A stretch of DNA of 64,000 nucleotides from Silene latifolia (lineage: Eukaryota > Streptophyta > Magnoliopsida > Caryophyllales > Caryophyllaceae), in assembly GCF_048544455.1 (NCBI RefSeq), contig NC_133538.1, forward strand, positions 440,446,311-440,510,310, written 5' to 3'. A program made the translations under genes and the position numbers. Below the pieces are notes generated by a model. The model was given only the letters and a program-made list of their open reading frames with translations, made no database searches and had not been told where the DNA came from. Each line of letters begins with the position of its first letter. Within the stretch, counting starts at the first letter, position 1. This document shows positions 35,667 through 45,737 of this stretch, one piece after another.

Positions 35667-38400
35667 TGTAACACCCCGTAAATTTGAAGACCTTTATTTT
35701 ATTTTAAAAGTAATATTTTAATCTATTTCAATTTAATATTAATTTATTTGAAATATAATTTATTTAATAAAATATAATCTTATTTTATTTTGAAGAAATG
35801 TAATTATTTTTGATAGTTTAGAAATGTTTAAAAGTGATTTAAAATATATTTAAACCTTTTCCTTTGATAAAATAGATTTCGGATAAAAGTCGTAAAATTG
35901 GGATTTTCTCATTTCTTACGGTCGTTGGGTAAACGAGTTTGGATATTGGGCATATGAGTACTTCATCTTTTAGTAAAATCGTGTTTGAGAATTTTAATAT
36001 TCTCTGAAATCGCGTTCGACGAATATTTCTAATTACCGTCGAAACAAACCCCAAAACGTAAACAAATGACTCATCTCCCCATGCCTTTTGGCTGGCCACC
36101 TACCCCCCATTTGTCCCCTCTTTGAATTCTCATTTCCTCCATAATTCACTCTCTCTCTCTCTTCCTTTCATCAAACATCAAATTCATCTCAAAAATCCTC
36201 CTCACAATCCCTAAATCCACCATAAATCCTTCAGTTCTCCACCAAATCTCATAAAAATTATATATTTGGAATCCTCTCATCAATCCTCATCTCCTAGTAA
36301 GCTTTATTTTTATTTCCCCCAATTTTGTTTTAAGACTCATCTTTTAGGGTTTTCGAATTTAAGCTTAATAATTGTGTTTTTGTTGTTCTTATAGGTGAAG
36401 AATATGAAGATGAGTTAGGAGAATCATATATTGTGGAAGATGATGCATAATTTGGGGTTTTAGAAGCTTTATCAAGTTATTACTTGTCTCTTTGCTAACT
36501 TAAGGTAACTATTCCGAGTTACTCGACGAATTAATGTCACATTAGTAGTTGTATTTGTTGTTTGTTGTTGTTTGTTGTTGTTAGTTGTTGTTTGTTGTTG
36601 TTTGAGACGATCTTGTTGATAAATGAATGAATGGAGTAAGATGAGTATGCTTATGTTTAATTTATGTTACCCATTTGTATATTATTGTTTGGAACAAATT
36701 TGGATGAGGAATTATGTGTTGTGATAAGTCCGTGTTTTGGCTGGAACGCGTCAGTACCGGACCGAGACGGTTTTCAATGTTTCCAAAAATATGACAGATT
36801 GAACGGCATCGAAAAATTAGGTGGTTTAGCCAATTGAATCACTCAATTCGGAGTCCGTTTTATCGAAAAATGGCGTCGTTTTACCGAATGAGTTTGGTCA
36901 AACTAGGTTTAAACCAGTCAGCCTCGATTTAACCAATGACCCGTCGCGGGACTCGGGTCGAGGGTTTGTCTTTGAGGTGAGATTGGTTGTTATTGGATGT
37001 TTTATGTTGATGCCTTGATATTTGTGATTATCATTTCACATGTTGGTTGTTGGATGCTTTGGATGCCTTATGCTTGAGTCTTGTTGCCTCTTTGCCATTT
37101 TAGCATGTTCTCATGGATTATGGTACTGTTGGTTAGCTGGAATTTGGATTATTATTGATATTGGAGATATTGTTGAATTGTCAGCTGAATATGCTCTTGC
37201 GTAGCCTTTCATATGGTAGGGTGTGTATGATCATTTGTGTGTGCAAGTTTGGACTCTTTGCCCTCTTATGGTTAATTGGGTGTCCTACTTGTCTTGTGTG
37301 GCGTGGGCTAAAGTATTCAAGCCGGGACTAGGTCCTAGGTGAGTATTTCGGCCTTCGTCATAGATAGGCCATTATAATCTTTGACGAGTGTATGTTTGCG
37401 GCTTAATAGCCTTTGTGTCTTACCTTGGTGGGTTTATATCCAAGTTAGGGCATGACCTCCTGACGTACTCTTAGAAGTATGTGGTCAGCTTATGTACTAG
37501 CCAAATTTTTGGTGGACTCCTTAGGGGTACTCATGTGTTGATATCATGGGTCTTGGATGCGGTAGTTTTCCGCATGTCGCTTGGTCTGCGCAGGTTTAGG
37601 ACTAGGGTGTTTACCTTACCTCGTGGTATAGACTCGAGTTACAGAGTGACTATTGACCGTCCTAAGAACTTATGCCTGTCTCTAGATATATTGTCCTTTC
37701 TTGTTTGATGATTCTATGAATCATAGAAGGTGAGATGCAAGCCGGCTATGGTTGATAGAGTTTGGATTTCTGGATGTTATGTGATTCACATGATAGTGTA
37801 GTATGAGTCGGTCTAGTATTCACATGCTAGGACTATGTGTTGATATATTGTTGTTCACATGATATGCACGATTGTCTAGCATCTATATGCTAAGGCTATG
37901 TGTTATTCATATTCATATTATTATGTTTACATGTTATATTAATTATGACATTTCGTGGCTGGGAGAACTCGGAGTTACTCCCCAATGACTGTGGCTTTCG
38001 TATTTGTATAAAATGCGATTGACAGGTAGGTGATGCATATATGGGATACATGGACGAGCTAGCGAGCAAAGTAACCTTGGGACCTAGATTGGCTTTATTT
38101 TATTGTGACCTTTAAACACTTTTTATGTTATATACTTTTTAGGGACATATGTCTCCCTTTTTCATATTTGGGTTGTATAACTTTGTTTCGCGACTTTAGC
38201 GATGTTTTATTTATGAGATTTATTTTAGATTTTGCATGTTTGACACCTTCCCATTTGGATATTTTTATAACAGGTTCAGGTTTCGCTTTCGGTTTTAAAA
38301 ATTACAGGTTTTTAACCAAATGAACCTATTACAAACATATCCATGCAGTTTTTATCTAGAATTATGTGTTTACTTTTCCGCAATGAATGAGGGTGTCACA
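35667..38400 (+). repeat. Shared central LTR (3' LTR of copy A and 5' LTR of copy B)
   Basis: A single 2734-bp LTR, TGTAACACCC...GTGTCACA, lies between two internal regions, with a polypurine tract on its left and a PBS on its right. It contains a TTGTTGTTTG microsatellite at about 36551-36600. It is the only complete LTR of the pair. Confidence 0.92.
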
Positions 38401-38402
38401 GT

Positions 38403-38414
38403 TGGTATCAGAGC
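38403..38414 (+). promoter_or_regulatory. PBS of Tekay copy B
   Basis: TGGTATCAGAGC, 2 bp after the LTR. Confidence 0.9.
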
Positions 38415-39600
38415 ATATTTGCTCCCGACGCACGTTTGTGCACCCCCAATATAAATAACTTGACCTTAAAATAATAAACTTGAAAGATGGGTAGGATGAG
38501 TAGACTTAAGGTCCTAAGGTGGTAGTCTGTAGTGTGTTTGCTCTTTGTTAAGTTCTATCATGTTTGTTGATTGTCAATCATTTTTATACCCTTGGGTCAA
38601 TGACCGTGAGCTTACCCGTGTCGTGATCAAGATTTGGTGCCTATCGTCGGGCATTGGAGATTTGTTCAACTTGTGAAGAATGCTTCTTGTTCCTCGGAGT
38701 TATCCCTCCATCCTTGTGTACCTTGCCTTACTCTTTACTTCGTAATGCTTGCTTCTTCTTCTAAACTCTCTTTTCTTTCCTTAGGAGTGACTCTTGTACC
38801 CTCCCAACTTGTTTTTTGTTCCTTGCTTATCTTCCCTTAATGCCTTTTTATAGTACTCTTTCTTTTGAGGAATGTTGGCCTTGGTTGGAGAATTTGACTT
38901 TTGAGGAGATTGTTTGTGGTTAACCCATAACCCTGGTTTTGAGAGGTTGTGATGTTAGAAAGACCTAGGTAGTGTGATGAGACATACTTAATTATTCTTA
39001 GACCTAGATCCTTAATAAAGCGAGTATTCTTGATTGGTGGATTTTGTGTTGTCAATTGTGAGCTGTGTTTGTTACTAAGGCTTGTTGTTTAGGTTTGGGA
39101 TTTGAGAGCCTTGGGAAGTGTAGTGAGACATGTCTTGGGATACTAGTGCTTGGTACTTGACTTTACATGGATGGAATTGAATGGTGGAATATTTGAGGAA
39201 TCCTTTCTGGGAATTTATAGCTTAGTATTCGGATCTTTGATTGAGGATTTTACTATTTTGAGAAACCCATGGTTGACACTAGTTGGATATGAGTATAGCT
39301 TTGTTGGAACTTTGACCTTGATCTTGTGGAAGTTGTTTGTGGATGTTTGAGGATTTGGAGTGGTGAAATCACACTTATAGTGGAGTACCCTGTTTCAGGG
39401 AATAGATTAGGATGAAGTAACATGAGCGTTTTGAGGAAATCCCTGGGAGTGATGTAATTATAAGTTTTGTTGCTAAGAAGTTTTCGGGACCGCTTAGGTT
39501 GATGTTGTTGTGTGAGATTTGAGTACCTGGCGTTTCCTTGTTATCTAATTTCCTCTCTTCTTTGGCCATAAGCGTTACCGTTCATACCTCCTTTCCTCGC
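38415..39600 (+). other. Tekay copy B: leader, gag-protease-RT deleted
   Basis: Same sequence as 25871-27070, with a short deletion near 39082. No coding region. Confidence 0.8.
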
Positions 39601-39609
39601 TTCATCTTG

Positions 39610-40589
39610 CTCATGATCTTGAATTAGCCGCCGTGGTACAGGCCTTGAAGTCATAGAGGCATTACCTTATTGGAATTCATTGCCGCATTTATACCGATCA
39701 TAAGAGTTTGAGGTGTATCTTTACCCAGAAAAAATTGAATATGAGGCAAAGAAGATGGCTAGAGTTGGTGAATGATTATGATGCCGAGTTGATTTATCAT
39801 GAAGGGAAAAAAAATGTGGTGGCCGATGCTTTGAGTAGGAAGACTAGTCACTCTATGAGCACTATCCGTATGTTACCTGATGAACTTACCACGGAATTTC
39901 AAAAGTTAGGGCTAAGCCTTGTTGGGAAGGGCTTTGACTATCTTAGTGCCTTGAGTGCAGAACCCGACTTTTACCGTGAGATCCGTACGTGCCTACCTGA
40001 GGATGCTACTTTCAAGTCCATTCAAGCAAAAATCCAACTTGGGCAAGCTAAGGATTGTGTGGTGGATAGTGATGGATACCTTCGTTACCAAGGTAGGATG
40101 TATGTTCCGAGAGTAGCTGAGTTGAGGAAGAAGATCCTTGATGAAGCTCACCTTTCTCCTTACTCTATTCATCCTGGTGGTGACAAGATGTATAAAGACT
40201 TGAGATTACAGTTTTGGTGGCCTAGGATTAAGATTTATGTCCTAGAGTATGTTAGCAAGTTTACCTGTCAGAAAGTGAAGATTGAGCATCAGAAACTCGG
40301 GGGTTTGCTACAACCTTTGGATGTTCCCCTTTGGAAATGGGAGTCCATCTCCATGGACTTTGTGATGGCTTTACCTAAGACTGCTAGCGGAAAAGATGCG
40401 GTTTGGGTGGTTGTGGATCGATTGACCAAGTGTGCTAGATTTATACCTATCAAGGAGACATGGAACTTAGTTGTCCTAGCTGAGGTCTATGTGAGGGAGA
40501 TAGTACACTACCATGGAGTGCTTAAGGATATAGTTTCAGATCGTGACCCGAGATTCTGTTCCCGTTTATGGACTGCTTTGCAAGAAGCC
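39610..40589 (+). pseudogene. Tekay copy B: RNase H end and integrase to the insertion point
   Basis: RNase H starts near AHDLELAAVV with a stop at about 39655 (S*RHYL). From 39708 it is open: [13 protein letters not shown], the integrase zinc domain (HPGGDKMYK; the first Cys of CxxC is altered, KFTCQKVK), then MDFVMALP and SDRDPRF. It is cut at 40589 within LQEA; the rest is at 47242. It reaches 0.8 kb further into integrase than copy A because the insert is elsewhere. Confidence 0.9.
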
Positions 40590-42090
40590 TGATACGTGCA
40601 TTTTATGTAGTCTTTTTAGCCTATTTTATGCACGTATTTCTATACTTTTATCGTGGTTTTATGCTACGAAATGCCCCGAATATGCTACTTTGGTGTATTT
40701 TGTCTTAATTGCAGGAATGGACCAATAAGTAGTAGATTCAAGCCTAAAACATGTCCCTACGCATGCATTTAGGGGATGAGTTGAGTCGGAGCTTGGAAAG
40801 TGCTATTTTGAGATGCGCATTGGAGTAAGGAAGTTAGGCGAGCCAAGAGAGTGCTTCAATTTGCTAGTTCCTGCTTGTAAGAGCCATATCTCGAGTTCTA
40901 CAACAGATATTCAGGTGATTCTAGTTGGAGATGAAAGTTTGTCCTTTTAGCTTTCCAATGCCACCGGAATCACCCTGTTTGACCAAGTAACGAAGAAATG
41001 GCAGCCGTTTGAAGTTCAGTGCGCGAAGCAGGAATTACGCGCTGAGAAGTGCTCGATCGAGAACTATTTCTATTCGATCGAGAGCCCATTTGCTCGATCG
41101 AGTGCCACTTCTTCTCGATCGAGTGGTTTAGGATGAATAAGTAATCGATCGACCTAGTTTCCTTTCGATCGACCAGTTCCTTTTATGCCTTTGCTCGATC
41201 GAGTGATTTAGTTGGTCGATCGAGTGGCTATGCTAACGGGTTGGGCTTTTAAGCTCTAATTCCGTCATTAGGTTTAATCCTATTCCTATTTTCTTATAAA
41301 TAGGAGTAAAGGTTGTCATTTGTAATCATCCAAGGATCATATACTCTCCCTTTCTCTCTGGTTCGAATACATTGCTACTCTTTTTACTGTTACTTTTGTT
41401 CATTTTCCGGATCTCTTTAATTCAGTAATTCTTCCTTCCTTTCTCTCCTTTTAATGTTTATTATTCTTATTTCCCTTAAGTTTGTTTCCCTTATTTCCAT
41501 GAGTAGCTAATTCCCCCTAGTATGTTAGGATTAGGGAAGCCGTGGTAGCGATGCTTTAATTGTATTAAATAGATTAGCCCTGCGATAAGAATTGTATTAG
41601 GCAATTTAATTGTTATCAGGTCGAATGAATGCATGCAGGAGACCAATAAATCTAGTTAACCCCGACCTAGATCGAAAGATTGGAAGGGAAGGCTTGCTTA
41701 ATTACAATAGGGTATTGCAGTGAGGGCGAAAGTTAAGCTGTTTACACTGTAGAGCGGTTTAAGGACCGAAAGGTGACGACCATAGCTCTTCTTATTAATA
41801 GTCTAATCGCCTTAATATTCCCGATAGTATAAGATCTGATAGCTGCCACGGTGGACCGACTCCTAGCATACTCCCTTCTCTCTTGCTGTTAATTTCTCTT
41901 ATTTATTTCCCTTGCTTAAATCTCTAGTTTAGTTAACATAATCAAATTCAACCCCAATTGTGACATTTAGACAGATAGAATAGACAAATAGATAGTACAC
42001 CGCCTCCCTGTGGAGATCGACCCTACTTACCGCTGACTTCTGTTAGTTGTACTTAGGTATTTTATTTTTGGTGTAGAAACGACCGCATCA
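40590..42090 (+). repeat. 5' LTR of non-autonomous copy 2
   Basis: 1501 bp. TATAAATAG at 41295-41303. Near-identical to 45738-47236, with differences concentrated in the palindrome cluster and just after the TATA region, so insertion is recent. Confidence 0.94.
41053..41223. promoter_or_regulatory. TCGATCGA cluster in 5' LTR, copy 2
   Basis: Eight sites at 41053, 41074, 41094, 41115, 41145, 41165, 41195 and 41216: steps 21, 20, 21, 30, 20, 30, 21. All eight are exact TCGATCGA. The last ends 72 bp before the TATA box. A U3 regulatory role is inferred from position. Confidence 0.75.
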
Positions 42091-42095
42091 AATTT

Positions 42096-42113
42096 TGGCG
42101 CCGTTGCCGGGGA
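42096..42113 (+). promoter_or_regulatory. PBS of non-autonomous copy 2 (tRNA-Asp)
   Basis: TGGCGCCGTTGCCGGGGA is complementary over 17 bases to the 3' end of plant tRNA-Asp(GTC), the PBS used by Athila-lineage gypsy elements. It starts 5 bp after the LTR. Confidence 0.9.
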
Positions 42114-42326
42114 GGCAATCTATTTATTTATTTGTTAAATTTTATCTGTTTGTAACCTCAGGGGATTTTTCCCTTGAGGCCGTTTTAATCTTTTGTTTAG
42201 TGCTGTTTTGATAGGCCTTACAGGTACTACCTAGACAGTTCTAGGTGAAAGACAGTCAAAGGGAAGGCTTGAGTACCTTTGACCCATCACCGATGTCCCA
42301 TTATGTGGAATGATCGGTGATCTCGC

Positions 42327-42716
42327 ATGGAGATGTGGTTCTCAGAGCACAATGCAAATGTAGTTGTGCCACCACATCCACCCTATCAATGGCCGCCGCA
42401 ACAAGATCCTCCTGATATACAAGAAGAAGAGATTGCGGAGCTGAAATCCTTACTGCAGACACTTGCATCTCAATTGCAAGATCGTGACCGAGAGAGGCAA
42501 GATCATGATAGACGCACTTCTTCGCGACTTGAAAAGCTCAAAGCTGACATTGCTCAGTTAGTAGCTGAGATACAAGAAGAAGAGGTTGCAGAACTGAGGT
42601 CTTTAATGGAGACACTTGCATCTCAAATACAGAATTATGATCGAGTGAGGCAAGAGAGTGATAGACGTGCGGATGCTCAAATCATTGAGCTGGAGTCTAA
42701 AATCGCTCGCTATTAA
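42327..42716 (+). CDS. Coiled-coil ORF near the PBS of non-autonomous element, copy 2
   Basis: 129 residues. A Pro-rich stretch (PPHPPYQWPPQQDPP) is followed by an internal duplication of about 45 residues: EEEIAELKSLLQTLASQLQD and EEEVAELRSLMETLASQIQN start the two halves, each ending in a Leu/Ile heptad segment (LEKLKADIAQL, IELESKIARY). Charged heptads predict a coiled coil. It has gag's position but no capsid or zinc-knuckle features. Conserved in copy 1 on the minus strand. Function unknown; it might be a truncated remnant of a Gag N-terminus or an independent RNA- or protein-binding ORF. Confidence 0.6.
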   Translation: MEMWFSEHNANVVVPPHPPYQWPPQQDPPDIQEEEIAELKSLLQTLASQLQDRDRERQDHDRRTSSRLEKLKADIAQLVAEIQEEEVAELRSLMETLASQIQNYDRVRQESDRRADAQIIELESKIARY

Positions 42717-42786
42717 AACCGAGTCGGATAATTGGCAACCGTAAGAGGTATACCTTGGCCGAGAACGGTTTTTCCCATGAAAAACC

Positions 42787-43293
42787 GTGTTGCCCAATGC
42801 TGAGGATGACTTTTATGACTCGGACGACGAGTTTCTATCATATTTCATTGCCCCACACGAGGATTTCAGCGCTGTACAGGAGGAATCACTCGATCGAGTG
42901 CCTTATACTAGTCGATCGAGTGAATTTCCAGAAGACAGTCCTCGATCGAGTAATATCCCTTCTCGATCGAGTGACATGCAGGAGGATAGTTCTCGATCGA
43001 GTGATGTTGTTACTCGATCGAGTGAGATGCGGGAGGAAGTTGGTCGATCGAGTGATTATTCTGCTCGATCGACTGAAATGGCCATTGGGAGCTTTGGTTC
43101 GTCATTTTGGTTTGATTTGGATGACGAGTCCGACGATGATGAAGGTTACAATAAACCTCCCTATTCACAAATGAGTCGAATACACTTGAAGTCGCGATTT
43201 ACGGGATGGATTCCACCGAGGAGGTTGATGAAGAAGCAGTTGAGACAAAGATTTGCTCCCGACGGAAGAGGTAATAAACTCTTTTACCTATGA
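42787..43293 (+). CDS. Arg-Ser-Ser repeat protein of non-autonomous element, copy 2
   Basis: 168 residues from the ATG at 42787. Acidic start (EDDFYDSDDEF, HEDFSAVQEESLDRV), then 17-residue units SRSSEFPEDSPRSSNIP, SRSSDMQEDSSRSSDVV and TRSSEMREEVGRSSDYS, then ARSTEM, then an acidic segment (FDLDDESDDDEGY). Palindrome starts at 42912, 42942, 42963, 42993, 43014, 43044 and 43065 give alternating 30 and 21 nt, a multiple of three, so the frame is kept; the first (42890) is offset by 22 and reads LDRV instead. After about 43180 the true frame may shift, since copy 1 homology continues in frame +1. No known family. Confidence 0.6.
   Translation: MLPNAEDDFYDSDDEFLSYFIAPHEDFSAVQEESLDRVPYTSRSSEFPEDSPRSSNIPSRSSDMQEDSSRSSDVVTRSSEMREEVGRSSDYSARSTEMAIGSFGSSFWFDLDDESDDDEGYNKPPYSQMSRIHLKSRFTGWIPPRRLMKKQLRQRFAPDGRGNKLFYL
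42890..43072. repeat. TCGATCGA cluster within the RSS-repeat ORF, copy 2
   Basis: Eight exact palindromes with steps 22, 30, 21, 30, 21, 30, 21. In copy 1 (31838-32020, read 5' to 3' on the minus strand) the steps are the same: 22, 30, 21, 30, 21, 30, 21. Confidence 0.9.
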
Positions 43294-43685
43294 TTCCGTC
43301 ATTGAGAGCGACCAATCCGAGGTAGTAAACGATAATTTTATTATTGTTTGTTCTAATAGTATTTTGCCTCGTTTGACTCGCGCTGTTTCTTTTAAAGTTA
43401 TACCTCCTCTCATATGGTCGATTAATTTAAAGAATTTTCACCGTCCTTATCATCTCAAAACTCGTTAATCAATCGGGACCCCATATATTGACAATTGCTC
43501 CCGCGCTCCTTTATTTTGTGGATAAATTTAAGAGCTCACATAGGAAATTTGTTAGACTTAAATGCTTACATAATTTCATTTCCTATTTCTATTCCACTTT
43601 GGTGCTACTTATGTCTTGTTGTGTAGCACATGCGCAGCTATTTGACATGTTGTCGCGCGCTTTGAGTCTTTTTGATTGTATTTAA
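43253..43685 (+). CDS. 3' ORF with hydrophobic segment, copy 2 (frameshifted)
   Basis: Two frames, 43253-43468 and 43488-43685, with a stop at 43466-43468. The second has APALLYFVDKFKSSHRKFV and then a hydrophobic run (FISYFYSTLVLLMSCCVAHA). Homologous to 31226-31543 of copy 1. Possibly one protein in the ancestor. Family unknown. It could be the residual C-terminus of an Athila-type third ORF; this is inference. Confidence 0.4.
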
Positions 43686-43894
43686 TTAGAGAGGCTCGAA
43701 GAAAAAGGAGGTCGAGCCGGGACTGATCGAAGTTAGCGCTACCCGGAGGCAACCCGGCGATTTTTATTTTGCTTTTTATTTACTTTTAGTTGTAATAAAT
43801 GGTTTTATACCATAGACGGTCTCGATTAAGCTTGTCTTTGTTAGTTGCGGGCTGTTTACATCATGCGTTTTTGCAGAAATACATTGAGGAGCCC

Positions 43895-44073
43895 TCGATC
43901 GAGTAGTTTTTCTACTCGATCGAGCATTTTGTCGCTATATTCACTCGATCGAGTGAAATTGTACTCGATCGACCACCTGCAGATTAGAGAACCACTCGAT
44001 CGACCACTATTCCAAATGATCGAGCGCTTTAGACGCCCATGTTACTCGATCAACCACTATTCCTCTTGATCGA
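43895..44073. repeat. TCGATCGA cluster, 3' internal, copy 2
   Basis: Five exact sites (43895, 43916, 43945, 43965, 43996) and three degenerate (aligned at 44016, 44046, 44066). Steps 21, 29, 20, 31, 20, 30, 20. The spacing persists although motifs have decayed. Confidence 0.85.
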
Positions 44074-44969
44074 GTGTTATTGACTTGGATTAGCTTCCTG
44101 AGACGGTTTTCCGGGCCTTTAGCAACCTCCCATGTTCATGGTCGGTTTGGGGAGGTCCCCTTATTCGCGCATTCTGTGAGTTTTCCGTTTTTTACTCTCT
44201 TTCTCCTTCAGTTTGCATTTCCTTTCCATGTTTTGGTACAATGGGGGCATTGTACGGTTTGGTTTGGGGAGGTTATGCATCCATATCTGTGTCTGCATAT
44301 TGTTTTTAATTGCATTTCTGTTATCACGTTTAATTTTATGCTTGCATTGTTGTTTATTTTCGTTAAAATTCAAAAAATTCAATAAAAATCAGAAAATTGT
44401 TAAAAATTCAAAAAGTTTATTTTTGCATATAGGTTGAGTCGGAACGGTAGATTTCAATGATGATATTGCACTGCATTTGTCTTTCTGCTTAAGCCTTGCA
44501 TTAAACTGATTGCCTTTTAGCTTTGTCTTATTGCATATCTACGAGTTAATGTTTAAATTTAGCTGAACGAATAGACTTGACCTGAAATTTTGGCAACCTA
44601 CTTATAATTTCTAAGATTTAGAGCCTTATAAACTGGTGACATTTATGACCAGTTTCATGTAGGATTGTGAGTAGTTACTCCTTGCATAACATGTATCATC
44701 AATTTGCACATATATGAAATTCAATTGCTTTTTGCCGTCATACATTCGGGTTAGTGGTTGGTGTCACATGCAGGGAGGTGCTTACATTCCCTTTCTTTCA
44801 TTTTTACCCATTTAACTCCACATTAGCCAAATTTGCCAGTTGACCCTTTAGCTACATCCAAATTTAGCCTGCCTTGTCAAGCTAGTCTAGATTGTTGTTT
44901 TACGGTACATATTTCATTGTATCAAGTTTGGCTTGTATCTATTGATTTGGAGTTGGTATTTATGAAGAA

Positions 44970-45105
44970 AAGGAGTTGAAAAAAAAAACGTGAAAAAGAA
45001 AGAAAAAAGAATCGAAAAAATAGAAAAAGAAAAATGAAAAAAAAGGAAGGAAAAAAGAAGAAACCGAAAGAAATAGAAAGAAAAGAAAAGAAAAAAAGAT
45101 GTTGT
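44970..45105 (+). repeat. Homopurine tract, copy 2
   Basis: About 135 bp of nearly pure A/G with long A-runs (GAAAAAGAAAGAAAAAAGAA and similar). It lies about 0.65 kb before the 3' LTR, as in copy 1. Confidence 0.85.
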
Positions 45106-45718
45106 TTGGTTGACGGTTTCTACTCCTATGTTCTATCTTATTTCATATGAGGAGTATGTTTGGTTCGGGTTGGTGAGTTTTATGCCAAGTGAAGGGCATG
45201 TGCTTATTCCATAATTGAGTTGAGAATTGGATGTTGTCATATGGTTCTGTTTAGGTACTAGCTTGATCACCTATACCTCCACATTCCCATAATTGTTTTG
45301 CCATTTCTTACCCATTGCCTCACTTTACCATATTTTTGTAAGCCCTCGGCTGTGACGGACCTTGTTTGGTTGGAATGTATGTTCGGTAGCTAGAATTGTC
45401 TATCATATTAGTTGCATGCATGTTATGTGGGTCGTAGTTTAGGTGAGCGACTATTTGTTCTTTCTCTCTAACATATATATGTTCACCCTTTGCTTCATGA
45501 GAGAAAGAGTGACTCGTGAGAGTCCATTGTTAAAGGTCTTGCAAGGTCGACGGTTCAGCTTTATTATAAACATCCTATAACTCGTTTGCATTTGACTGTT
45601 TAGCTATAAGTATTAGTTTGTCTGCATTAAATTGGCTTAAGTGGGCATTTGTAGCTAGCTCTGAGTTATCTTTTTCCGTTCCTCTAGTTGCATTTTAGTT
45701 TACTCGGGGACGAGTAAA

Positions 45719-45737
45719 GGTTTGGTTTGGGGAGATT
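45719..45737 (+). promoter_or_regulatory. Polypurine tract of non-autonomous copy 2
   Basis: GGTTTGGTTTGGGGAGATT directly precedes TGATACGTGC, the start of the 3' LTR. The same sequence, inverted, lies next to 29162 in copy 1. Confidence 0.85.

Noticed and set aside
41053..43072. Regularly spaced palindromes resembling a CRISPR array
   Set aside because: The repeated unit is only 8-12 bp, steps alternate 21/30, the locus is a plant LTR element and no cas gene exists.
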